Notes under the pieces: model-generated | What the model saw: only the letters and a program-made list of their open reading frames with translations | What the model was told of the DNA's origin: nothing | Database searches by the model: none | Made by a program: the position numbers and the translations under genes | From: Clostridia bacterium | GTDB taxonomy: Bacteria; Bacillota; Clostridia; Oscillospirales; SIG627 | NCBI GenBank assembly: GCA_017408325.1 | Contig: JAFQUW010000146.1 | Span: 1-6,478 of the forward strand | Length of the DNA stretch: 6,478 nucleotides | Reading direction: 5' to 3' | Part shown: positions 1 to 6,162 of the stretch, piece after piece | How positions within the stretch are numbered: position 1 is the first letter of the stretch | Layout of the letters: each line of letters starts with the position of its first letter

Positions 1-171
1 GAAGTTGTGTGCATCGAAACGCTCCCCGATGAGAGCGCAGAACAGATCTCCCTCGCCCAAAGCGCGGGTATCAATGGAAAGGCTTGACACAAAGCGGTCT
101 TCCATCCCCTCCCGAAGCAGAAGCTTTCCGCCGACGGCCTCGGCGATCTCACTCAAACGAAGTCTGATCAT
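1..171 (-). CDS. murF: UDP-N-acetylmuramoyl-tripeptide--D-alanyl-D-alanine ligase (MurF), N-terminal 57 residues only
   Basis: MurF is the cytoplasmic ATP-dependent ligase that adds D-Ala-D-Ala to UDP-MurNAc-tripeptide, the last step of the soluble peptidoglycan precursor. Only the first 57 codons are in the window; the gene runs off the left edge. The visible part is the N-terminal substrate-binding domain. It opens MIRLRLSEIAEAVGGKL, followed by SIDTRALGEGDLFCALIGER, which matches the family pattern D(S/T)R...GDLFxALxGExxDGHxF; here the end reads ERFDAHNF. The ATG at 171-169 shares four bases (ATGA) with the murE stop codon, and a GAGGGA ribosome site at 182-177 lies 5 bases upstream inside murE. 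Translation is therefore probably coupled to murE. The P-loop and C-terminal domains are outside the window, so integrity of the gene cannot be judged. The name rests on the N-terminal pattern plus its position directly after murE. Confidence 0.93.
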   Translation of the reverse strand, partial: MIRLRLSEIAEAVGGKLLLREGMEDRFVSSLSIDTRALGEGDLFCALIGERFDAHNF

Positions 172-1619
172 AGCTGTCCCTCATGTTTCTCTTCAAAAAA
201 CTCTCTGACGATCTTCTTTTCGCTGTACGGGTGTTTTCCCGTTTTGTCGATGACGTATTCTTCATGGCCTTTGCCCGCCAAGAGCACCACGTCCCCTGCC
301 TTCGCGTCCGTCAATGCGCGGCGGATCGCCTCGGTACGGTCGGTGATGACGGCATACAGGTTCGGGCTGTTTTTGCAGCCTTCCAAAATATCGGCAATGA
401 TCGCTTCGGGATCCTCCGTGCGCGGATTGTCGCTTGTGACGATGGCACAGTCAGCACCGGCACACGCGATCCTGCCCATGATCGGCCGTTTTTTCGGGTC
501 GCGGTCGCCTCCGCAGCCGAACACGACGAAGATGCGCCCGTGCGGCAGATCGCCGAGGGTCTTCAGGACGTTTTCCAGTGCATCGGGTGTGTGCGCGTAA
601 TCGAGGATCACGCTCACGTCCCCCGTATTCGGCAGGCGTTCCACGCGCCCGGGGACGCCGTCCATTGTTGCGATCGCCGAAACGGCAAGCGAGAGGTCGA
701 TGCCGCAGAGCTTTGCCGCAGACAGGGCGGCAAGCGAGTTATAGACGGTGAAGTTTCCGGGAATGGGCACCGAGACGTCGTAGCTCTCTTCGCGGAAGGT
801 GAGACGGTAGCGCACGCCGTCGACGGCGGCACAGATCTCGCTTGCCGAAAACGCGGCCTCACCCTCCCCGTAGGTGTAGGTGGGACATTTAGCGGAGGCG
901 AGGAAGTGAACGCTCGCCTCATCGTCGGCGTTGATGAGACCGACGCGGCACATCGAGAAGAGTTTTTCCTTCTCCTTGCGGTATGCCTCCATCGTGCCGT
1001 GGTAATCGAGATGGTCCTGCGTAAGATTCGTAAAAATCCCGACGGTAAACGGGATCGTCTCCACGCGTTTTTGCGAAAGCGAGTGGCTCGACACTTCCAT
1101 GATCAAGGTGTCGCAACCCGCCTCGATCATCTCAGCAAAATAACGGAAAAGGTCCTCCGGTGCAGGTGTGGTCAGAGGGGCGTCGTACTCGCGGTCTCCG
1201 ACGACGTATTTCGTCGTACCGATGAGTCCCACGCGGTGCCCCGCCGCTTCAAAAACGGCACGCGCCATCATGGACGTCGAGGTCTTTCCGTTGGTGCCGG
1301 TGATGCCGATGACGTGGGAAAACTTGTTTTGCGGATTGCCGTAAAAGTTTGCCCAGATGACCGAAAGCGCCGCGCGCGTATCCGCGACGACCACGTGAGG
1401 GATGCCCTCGTCCAGTTTCTCTTCACTGACCAAGAGAACGGCTCCCGCATCGAAAACTTCTTTTGCTAAGGTGTGCGTATCAAACTTCGTGCCGCGAATG
1501 CAGACGAACAGCGCACCCGAAACCGGCTTTCGCGCGTCGGTGACGACCGAGGTCACGTCCCCGTTCAAGGGGGCAAACGCCTCGAATTCGATTCCCGTGA
1601 GCAGTTCTCTTGCCTTCAT
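168..1619 (-). CDS. murE: UDP-N-acetylmuramoyl-L-alanyl-D-glutamate--2,6-diaminopimelate ligase (MurE)
   Basis: MurE is the cytoplasmic ATP-dependent Mur ligase that adds the third residue of the peptidoglycan stem peptide to UDP-MurNAc-L-Ala-D-Glu. The protein is 483 residues, normal for the family. Visible motifs in order are: DARKPVSGALFVCIRG in the N-terminal domain (28-43); the ATP P-loop GTNGKT (108-113); TTPAP (150-154); NLTQDHLDYHG (198-208); YRKEKEKLF (213-221), whose K217 is the expected carbamylated lysine; GVPGRVE (321-327); LDYAHTPDAL (339-348); GCGGDRDPKKRP (368-379); DNPR (397-400); and GKGHE (449-453). DNPR is the known selectivity loop for meso-diaminopimelate rather than L-lysine. 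The frame is open upstream to 1751, but the ATG at 1619 is chosen. AGGAG sits 5 bases before it, the protein then begins like the family, and the longer version would overlap the PBP gene. It starts 37 bases after the PBP stop and overlaps murF by 4 bases. Confidence 0.97.
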   Translation of the reverse strand: MKARELLTGIEFEAFAPLNGDVTSVVTDARKPVSGALFVCIRGTKFDTHTLAKEVFDAGAVLLVSEEKLDEGIPHVVVADTRAALSVIWANFYGNPQNKFSHVIGITGTNGKTSTSMMARAVFEAAGHRVGLIGTTKYVVGDREYDAPLTTPAPEDLFRYFAEMIEAGCDTLIMEVSSHSLSQKRVETIPFTVGIFTNLTQDHLDYHGTMEAYRKEKEKLFSMCRVGLINADDEASVHFLASAKCPTYTYGEGEAAFSASEICAAVDGVRYRLTFREESYDVSVPIPGNFTVYNSLAALSAAKLCGIDLSLAVSAIATMDGVPGRVERLPNTGDVSVILDYAHTPDALENVLKTLGDLPHGRIFVVFGCGGDRDPKKRPIMGRIACAGADCAIVTSDNPRTEDPEAIIADILEGCKNSPNLYAVITDRTEAIRRALTDAKAGDVVLLAGKGHEEYVIDKTGKHPYSEKKIVREFFEEKHEGQL

Positions 1620-1624
1620 AAGCA

Positions 1625-1629
1625 CTCCT
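1625..1629 (-). promoter_or_regulatory. Ribosome binding site of murE
   Basis: AGGAG on the minus strand, 5 bases before the ATG at 1619. It decides the murE start against the longer open frame that reaches back to 1751 through the end of the PBP gene. Confidence 0.8.
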
Positions 1630-1656
1630 GTTTTCCAAAATGAGAATGGGTTTCGT

Positions 1657-4005
1657 TTACCAGCCTTCCTCGTGGCGGAAGGTGACGGCGACAACGGTGC
1701 CGCGCGGAACAAGCGCGCCCTCACCGGGGCTCTGGCTGACCGCCTGTGCACCTGCCGCCTGCGTCATAGTGGAGTCGACGATCTCAATGTTGAGTCCGTT
1801 GTTGGCGAGCAGTTCCGCCGCAGACGAAGCGGAAAGCCCGATGACGCTCGGGACGGTGACCGTGGCTTCCGGCTCCGTGGTGTCGGTGTAGAGCACCACC
1901 TGTCCGCCCGTGGCGAGGTAATCGCCCGCCGCCGGAACCTGAGCACGCACGTTGTAGCCCGTTCCGACGATGCGGAAGGTATAGCCGAGGTCTTTGAGCT
2001 TGACGCCCGCGTCGTCCACGTTGTAGCCGCGCAGATTCGGCAGACTGTGTCCGATGGCGTCGACGTCATCGTCGGAATACTGCGCCTCCACACCGAGGTA
2101 CGGAAGAACTTCCGTCAGGATATCGGAGGCGATCGGAGCGGCGACGGTGCCGCCGTAGAAGCTCTGGTTGACCGTCAGCCCGTCGACCACGACGAGGACG
2201 GCGACCTGCGGGTTTTCCACGGGAGCAAAGGCGACGGTGGAGGCGATGTAGAAGGTCTCGCCCGTCTGTGCTTTAATTTCGGTCTTGACGCTCGTTCCCG
2301 TCTTTGCGCCGACGGTATAGCCCTGGACGTAGGCGTTTTTCGCGCCGCCGTACTCGACGCCGCCGCGCAGATAGTTGCGCAGGGTCTCACTCGTCTGGGA
2401 GGAGATCACCTGGCAACGCGCGGTGGTGTCGTAGGATTCCAGAAGGTTTCCGTCGTCGTCCACGACGCCTTTTAAGACGTGCGGTGTGACCAGATAGCCG
2501 CCGTTGACCGCCGCACAGACCGCGGAGAGGTGAGAGACGGGGGTGACTTTGAAGTTCTGGCCGAACGAGGAAACGGCAAGGTCCATGATCGAGAAATTCG
2601 GGAAGAAGTAGTTGGTCGCTTCCCCCGTGACGTCGATGCCGCTGCGTGCGGCGTAACCGAAGGCTTCATAATATTTATAAAAGAGGTCGCGGCCGAGTCG
2701 GCTCGACACCGTGACGAACACGGGGTTGCAGGAGTTCCACAGACCCTCTTCAAAGGTCTCCGAACCGTGTCCCTCCAGTTTGTGGCAATTGATGCGCTGA
2801 TCGGTATACGGCACGACGACCGAGCCGGGACAATAGAACTGATCCGAGGTCTTTACTACGCCTTCTTCCAGACACATCGCCGCCGTGATGATCTTGAAGG
2901 TACTGCCCGGTTCGTAGATCTCCGCGACGTTCTTATCTTTCCAAAGACCGTAGAGCAGACGTTGCTTTTCCTCCGCCTTTTCTTCCTCCGTACCCTCAAA
3001 CGCCTCGTAGATCTCCTGCGAAGTCGCGTCGAGCGTATACGGAGAATTCAAGTCAAAGTCGGGCTTGGTGGACATTCCGAGGATCTCGCCGTTGTTGACG
3101 TCCATCACGATTCCGCAGACACGGCTGTCGGGGCGGTTTTCTTCAAACGCACTCTGCAGATACTTTTCGAGAATGTGCTGAACCGTCCAGTCGACCGTGA
3201 GGAGCAGGTTATCGCCGTCCTTTGCCTCAACATAAGTCTCGTGCTTAAACGACATATCGTCGCCGAGTGCGTTCTGTGCGGTGAGGACCTTTCCGGGGAT
3301 GCCCTTCAGGCGGTTCTCATAATACGCCTCCACGCCGTAGATACCCGTCTCCTCAGAATTGGTGAAGCCGATGAGATGGCTCGCAAGCGTCCCGTAGGGG
3401 TAATAGCGTTTGGTCTGTTCGGCAAAGTGGATGTACTTTGCGTATTCCTTTTTCTCCATCACCTCGCGGATGCGGTCGGTGACTTCCAGTTCCACGCGGT
3501 TTTGGATCGTCTCATCCTTGCGATGCTTCTTGGCAAGCTTGGTGAGGATGTCCGCGCGCTCCACGCCGAGGATGGTGGAAAGCTCGTTGGCGATGTCCTC
3601 GGCGACGGTGATCGTCTTATTTTCAAAGGCAGCTTCCAGTTTCTGCCGTTTCTCCGCCTTTTTCTTCGAGTCGCTGATGGCGTCGACCTTGTTTTCGATG
3701 TACTCGGCGACCGTCATCTCCGGCACGGTATCGGGGGAGACGAAGACGCGCTCCACCGTCGCGGAGACGGCAAGCGTCATCATATTGCGGTCGTAGATGT
3801 TGCCGCGCTTGGCGGACAGGGTCGTCTCGGTCGTGTACTGGTCGATGACGCCCGACTGATACTCTTCAAAATGCACGAGCTGAATGTCCGCCAGGCGGTA
3901 GATGAGAAACGCCGCAACCAGCAAAAAGGCGACAAACGCCACTTTACACTTGCGGTAAAGGATCAGTTTGCCGACGTTCATATGCTCGTAGCGAGGGTCG
4001 TTCAT
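1657..4005 (-). CDS. ftsI: Class B penicillin-binding protein with two PASTA domains (FtsI/Pbp2B/SpoVD type transpeptidase)
   Basis: Membrane-anchored peptidoglycan transpeptidase that cross-links stem peptides, at the division septum or, in SpoVD-type members, in the spore cortex. It has 782 residues. A short cytoplasmic N-terminus leads into one membrane anchor (about 21-38). The PBP dimerisation domain (about 60-250) carries RGNIYDRN (67-74) and RYYPYGTLASHLIGF (200-214). The transpeptidase domain (about 265-635) carries the catalytic YEPGSTFK with nucleophile Ser368 and Lys371, the SCN motif (425-427) and KTGT (568-571), so all three active-site motifs are intact. Two PASTA repeats follow (about 652-708 and 715-777). 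The ATG at 4005 is supported by GGAG at 4015-4012, 6 bases upstream; a second ATG at codon 9 has no ribosome site. The gene lies between an ftsL-like gene and murE, the usual ftsI/pbpB/spoVD position. Whether it serves vegetative division or sporulation cannot be settled from one locus: two PASTA domains resemble Pbp2B, while Cys407/Cys426 resemble SpoVD. Confidence 0.95.
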   Translation of the reverse strand: MNDPRYEHMNVGKLILYRKCKVAFVAFLLVAAFLIYRLADIQLVHFEEYQSGVIDQYTTETTLSAKRGNIYDRNMMTLAVSATVERVFVSPDTVPEMTVAEYIENKVDAISDSKKKAEKRQKLEAAFENKTITVAEDIANELSTILGVERADILTKLAKKHRKDETIQNRVELEVTDRIREVMEKKEYAKYIHFAEQTKRYYPYGTLASHLIGFTNSEETGIYGVEAYYENRLKGIPGKVLTAQNALGDDMSFKHETYVEAKDGDNLLLTVDWTVQHILEKYLQSAFEENRPDSRVCGIVMDVNNGEILGMSTKPDFDLNSPYTLDATSQEIYEAFEGTEEEKAEEKQRLLYGLWKDKNVAEIYEPGSTFKIITAAMCLEEGVVKTSDQFYCPGSVVVPYTDQRINCHKLEGHGSETFEEGLWNSCNPVFVTVSSRLGRDLFYKYYEAFGYAARSGIDVTGEATNYFFPNFSIMDLAVSSFGQNFKVTPVSHLSAVCAAVNGGYLVTPHVLKGVVDDDGNLLESYDTTARCQVISSQTSETLRNYLRGGVEYGGAKNAYVQGYTVGAKTGTSVKTEIKAQTGETFYIASTVAFAPVENPQVAVLVVVDGLTVNQSFYGGTVAAPIASDILTEVLPYLGVEAQYSDDDVDAIGHSLPNLRGYNVDDAGVKLKDLGYTFRIVGTGYNVRAQVPAAGDYLATGGQVVLYTDTTEPEATVTVPSVIGLSASSAAELLANNGLNIEIVDSTMTQAAGAQAVSQSPGEGALVPRGTVVAVTFRHEEGW

Positions 4006-4058
4006 CCGTTTCTCCGTATCTGATTTCGTTAAAACAATCTATGGTGCCGCGCGGCGTT

Positions 4059-4607
4059 TTATGCCGTCGGCTCTTCCTGTGCCGTACCGTCTTCGGCAGG
4101 CTCGTTCTCCTCTTGCGGCTCATCCGCTTCTTCCTCAGGATCGGTCGGCAGGAGCAATTCGATCTCGTCTTCGCCGGAGATGGAGATGTATTCTTTCGTC
4201 AGACTGTCTTTGGAGACCATCCCGTACTCTTCCTTGGCGATGCGTTCGATCTCGGTTAAGTCGTACTTGGCGTTGAGTCGCACCTCCAGCGCGTTTCGAT
4301 CCTCCACGACCGCGGAGATCTCACGCTCCATCTTCGAGATATCCGCTGTCAGTGAGTCCAGTGTGACACGCAGGCTCAAAACGTACATCGCCACGGCGAC
4401 GATGGCAAGAAACGAGAAGATGATCGCATACGGAAACGGTTTTCGGATGCTGTCGGGGCGCGTCTCCAAAACGTAGTTTTTCGTTTTGATCGTGCGCACG
4501 GCGGACAGACGCGTATTCCTCGCACGCGCAAGCGTGTTTACGCGCACGCGCGTATTGGTCGACTCTTGTTCGTCACGCGCGCGGCGCGAGGGCTTTCTCT
4601 GTGCCAT
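4059..4607 (-). CDS. ftsL: FtsL/DivIC-like septum formation protein
   Basis: Small bitopic division protein expected to join the FtsL-DivIC-FtsQ/DivIB complex that activates septal peptidoglycan synthesis. It has 182 residues. An Arg/Lys-rich cytoplasmic N-terminus (1-57, 16 basic residues) precedes one membrane segment (about 60-79, FPYAIIFSFLAIVAVAMYVL). A short coiled-coil-like stretch (about 80-112, VTLDSLTADISKMEREISAV onward) and the family's typical DLTEIERIAKEEYGMV segment (116-131) follow, and then a long acidic tail (145-182). The membrane segment, coiled coil, 'IE.IA.EEYGM' pattern and position between rsmH and the PBP gene are the basis for the name; FtsL and DivIC cannot be told apart reliably by sequence alone. 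The tail makes the protein longer than the usual 100-130 residues. The ATG at 4607 has AGGAG at 4622-4618, 10 bases upstream. The gene starts 33 bases after rsmH and ends 53 bases before the PBP gene. Confidence 0.85.
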   Translation of the reverse strand: MAQRKPSRRARDEQESTNTRVRVNTLARARNTRLSAVRTIKTKNYVLETRPDSIRKPFPYAIIFSFLAIVAVAMYVLSLRVTLDSLTADISKMEREISAVVEDRNALEVRLNAKYDLTEIERIAKEEYGMVSKDSLTKEYISISGEDEIELLLPTDPEEEADEPQEENEPAEDGTAQEEPTA

Positions 4608-4640
4608 GCCCCACTTTCTCCTTTCTCTGATCGTTCGGTC

Positions 4641-5567
4641 TTATCGCTTAATGACCGCGCGCAGCTTCGCACTGCGGGCGCGGGGGTTTTCGTTTAATTC
4701 TTTTTCCGACGCCACCACGGGCTTTTTGAACGCGAGATCCACCGTCTGCACGAATCCGCAGGTGCACACGGGAAATTCTCTCGGACAGGTGCAACCGTCG
4801 ATCATCCGACGAAACGCCTGTTTGACGATGCGGTCTTCCAGCGAGTGAAAGGTGATCACGGCGAGTACTCCGCCGGAATTCAGGGCGTCCACCATCTCAA
4901 AGAGCACGTCGGACAAGCCATTCAACTCCCCGTTGACCTCGATGCGAAGTGCCTGAAACGTGCGACGCGCGGGATTCTTGTCCGTGCGGCGGCCGCCGAA
5001 CGCGGCGCGGATGCACTCGACGAGTTCCATCGTCGTCTCAAAAGGTTTTTCTCCGCGGCGTTCAACGATGCGACGCGCGATTGCTCGGGCGTTGTTCTCC
5101 TCCCCGTACTCATAGAGTACGCGGCGAAGATCCGCCTCGGAATAGGTGTTGACGACGTCCGCGGCGGTCATGCCGCTCGAGGACATGCGCATATCCAACG
5201 GCGCGTCTTCCTGATACGAAAAACCGCGGCTCTTCTCGTCCAGTTGGTGCGAGGAAACGCCGAGATCCAAAAGGACGCCGTCGACCTTCTGCACCCCGGC
5301 CTCTGCGATGAGCGCGGAAAAATTCTTGAAATTCGACTGGAAAAATCGTTTCTCCACCGGAAACGCAGACAACCTCTCCCCTGCCGCCTTCAAGGCGTTG
5401 GGGTCGAGGTCGGAGGCAAGCAAGAGTCCCTTTTCACCGAGGCGCCGAGCGATCTCCGAAGAGTGTCCGCCGCCGCCGAGCGTGCCGTCGAAATAGACGC
5501 CGCCCTCGCGGACGTTCAAAACGTCGATCGTCTCGTTCAAGAGCACGGAAACGTGGGAGAACGTCAA
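4641..5567 (-). CDS. rsmH: 16S rRNA (cytosine(1402)-N(4))-methyltransferase RsmH (MraW)
   Basis: RsmH uses S-adenosylmethionine to methylate N4 of cytosine 1402 in the decoding centre of 16S rRNA. It has 308 residues, full length for the family. Motifs in order are: HVSVLLNETID (5-15); the SAM-binding DGTLGGGGHS (27-36); SDLDPNA (52-58); GVLLDLGVSSHQLD (97-110); RGFSYQEDAPLDMRM (114-128); YGEENNARAIARRI (154-167); NPARRTFQALRIEVN (198-212); ITFHSLEDR (238-246). The C-terminus holds a four-cysteine patch (Cys259, 261, 268, 270; CTCP...PVCTC), which is common in Clostridia and may bind metal, though that is inference. The start is TTG at 5567-5565, overlapping the mraZ TGA in a TTGA junction, with GGAG 8 bases upstream inside mraZ. 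No ATG or GTG start would keep the conserved HVSVLL segment, so TTG is the best choice and coupling to mraZ is likely. Confidence 0.97.
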   Translation of the reverse strand: MTFSHVSVLLNETIDVLNVREGGVYFDGTLGGGGHSSEIARRLGEKGLLLASDLDPNALKAAGERLSAFPVEKRFFQSNFKNFSALIAEAGVQKVDGVLLDLGVSSHQLDEKSRGFSYQEDAPLDMRMSSSGMTAADVVNTYSEADLRRVLYEYGEENNARAIARRIVERRGEKPFETTMELVECIRAAFGGRRTDKNPARRTFQALRIEVNGELNGLSDVLFEMVDALNSGGVLAVITFHSLEDRIVKQAFRRMIDGCTCPREFPVCTCGFVQTVDLAFKKPVVASEKELNENPRARSAKLRAVIKR

Positions 5568-5983
5568 AACTCTTTCTCCGTCAAGAGGCGGATCATCGCC
5601 TCCTCGTCACGCGCAGAAGCCAGCGCTTCGTAAGTCTCTTTGTCCCAGATCTCCGCGTGGTCTCCCACGCCGAGGATCAGCACTTCTTTTTTGAGCCCTG
5701 CCCACTCGCGCAGGGCGGGCAACAACAAAACGCGCCCCTGAGCATCCGGCGACGTCTCCTGTGCCGCACTGAACACAAAGCGGCGGACGTCGCGCATCTC
5801 GATCTCGGGAAGCGCGAACAGGCGATCGGAAAAGACGCCGAAACTCTCGGCGGAATAGACGTTGATGCAGTGATCGACACCGCGCGAGAGCACGACGTTT
5901 GCCGTCAGTTCCTCACGCAGGCGCGCAGGAAGAAACAGACGCCCTTTGGCGTCGAGTGCGTAGGCGTATTCGCCGAGCAGCAT
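5564..5983 (-). CDS. mraZ: Transcriptional regulator MraZ
   Basis: MraZ is a small DNA-binding protein of the SpoVT/AbrB fold that forms ring-shaped oligomers and controls the dcw operon it begins. It has 139 residues, the usual size. Two tandem half-domains are visible, each with the family signature: DAKGRLFLPARLRE (11-24) in the first and DAQGRVLLLPALREW (80-94) in the second. The frame is open further upstream (to 6061), but the ATG at 5983 is chosen. The protein then starts MLLGEYAYALD like other MraZ proteins, and GGGAGG lies 6 bases before it; the extended frame would run through the promoter and operator. It is the first gene of the unit, follows its own promoter, and its TGA overlaps the TTG start of rsmH. 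The repeats near the transcription start suggest that it regulates itself. Confidence 0.97.
   Translation of the reverse strand: MLLGEYAYALDAKGRLFLPARLREELTANVVLSRGVDHCINVYSAESFGVFSDRLFALPEIEMRDVRRFVFSAAQETSPDAQGRVLLLPALREWAGLKKEVLILGVGDHAEIWDKETYEALASARDEEAMIRLLTEKEF
5576..5579 (-). promoter_or_regulatory. Ribosome binding site of rsmH, inside the end of mraZ
   Basis: GGAG on the minus strand, 8 bases before the TTG start at 5567. It lies in the last codons of mraZ (reading ...ACG GAG AAA GAG TTT TGA), so a ribosome finishing mraZ is placed directly on the rsmH start. It supports the choice of the unusual TTG start. Confidence 0.65.
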
Positions 5984-5989
5984 AGCGTT

Positions 5990-5995
5990 CCTCCC
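5990..5995 (-). promoter_or_regulatory. Ribosome binding site of mraZ
   Basis: GGGAGG on the minus strand, extended to GGGAGGAA, 6 bases before the mraZ ATG. It is the strongest Shine-Dalgarno match in the window and fixes the mraZ start against the longer open frame. Confidence 0.85.
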
Positions 5996-6020
5996 GTCAC
6001 AGTCATTCGGTGGCGCGGTG

Positions 6021-6046
6021 CACAATTCACCACTTTTCCCCACCAC
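6021..6046 (-). promoter_or_regulatory. Putative MraZ operator: 10-base-phased GTG(G) direct repeats
   Basis: Read on the minus strand just downstream of the -10 box, GTGGGG starts at 6043, GTGGTG at 6033 and GTGCAC at 6023, exactly 10 bases apart. An extra GTGG overlaps the first at 6046. Known MraZ operators are short TGGG-type or AAAGTG-type direct repeats on a 10-base period in front of mraZ, and the second copy here reads AAAAGTGGT. The third copy keeps only GTG. The position, from about the transcription start to +25, would allow repression by blocking the polymerase. The repeats are seen directly; the assignment to MraZ is inference from the family. Confidence 0.6.
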
Positions 6047-6052
6047 GCTGTT

Positions 6053-6081
6053 ATTATACACAAAAGACAGGAGAATTTCAA
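6053..6081 (-). promoter_or_regulatory. Sigma-A type promoter of the mraZ-rsmH-ftsL-PBP-murE-murF unit
   Basis: On the minus strand, the -35 box TTGAAA (6081-6076) and the perfect -10 box TATAAT (6058-6053) are separated by 17 bases, the optimal spacing. Transcription should start near 6045-6048, giving a leader of about 62 bases before mraZ. This is the only convincing promoter seen in the window and lies directly after the coaD terminator. Confidence 0.85.
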
Positions 6082-6122
6082 GTGTTTTTTAAAGGATTTT
6101 CTACTTTTTATGCACGAATTTT
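6082..6122 (-). promoter_or_regulatory. AT-rich upstream region with spaced A-tracts (possible UP element or curved DNA)
   Basis: Immediately upstream of the -35 box the minus strand carries A-tracts at 6085-6090, 6097-6100, 6105-6109 and 6119-6122. Their centres are about 11, 8 and 13 bases apart, close to one helical turn. In an otherwise GC-rich window this fits an UP element contacting the polymerase alpha subunits, or intrinsically bent DNA. The tracts are visible; the function is inferred. Confidence 0.4.
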
Positions 6123-6133
6123 GTCGAGGAGAC

Positions 6134-6162
6134 AAAAAAGCGCGATCTCTCGCGCTTTTTTT
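6134..6162 (-). terminator. Intrinsic terminator of coaD
   Basis: A perfect 12-base inverted repeat, AAAAAAGCGCGA and TCGCGCTTTTTT, flanks a four-base loop (GAGA on the minus strand). The GC core is followed by a T run on the coaD strand, and because of the A run on the other arm it could also work in the opposite direction. It begins at the last base of the coaD stop codon (TGA, 6164-6162) and separates coaD from the mraZ promoter. Confidence 0.9.

Noticed and set aside
183..1469. Long open frame on the plus strand opposite murE
   Set aside because: It is a shadow of murE created by GC-rich codon third positions: low-complexity Arg/His/Asp/Val-rich translation, no family resemblance, no ribosome site.
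1620..1751. 44-codon N-terminal extension of murE
   Set aside because: It overlaps the PASTA end of the PBP, is unlike any MurE N-terminus, and the ATG at 1619 has its own AGGAG.
1402..2475. Long plus-strand open frame opposite the murE start and PBP end
   Set aside because: It crosses the boundary of two firmly identified minus-strand genes and shows no recognisable domain.
2479..4023. 514-codon plus-strand open frame opposite the PBP gene
   Set aside because: Despite its length it mirrors the PBP coding strand; composition is typical of antisense reading and no promoter or ribosome site precedes it.
4006..4058. GCCGCGCGGC palindrome in the gap between the ftsL-like gene and the PBP gene, considered as a terminator
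   Set aside because: It can form only a three-base stem with a four-base loop and has no T run; the genes are probably cotranscribed.
4845..5633. Plus-strand open frame opposite rsmH and the end of mraZ
   Set aside because: Antisense shadow of rsmH with no recognisable motif.
6009..6033. Weak GGTG/CACC inverted repeats in the mraZ leader, considered as a riboswitch or attenuator
   Set aside because: Stems are only 4 bases with no T run or known aptamer; the same bases are better explained as phased operator repeats.
5984..6061. 26-codon N-terminal extension of mraZ
   Set aside because: It would run through the -10 box, presumed transcription start and operator repeats; the ATG at 5983 has GGGAGG and a family-like start.
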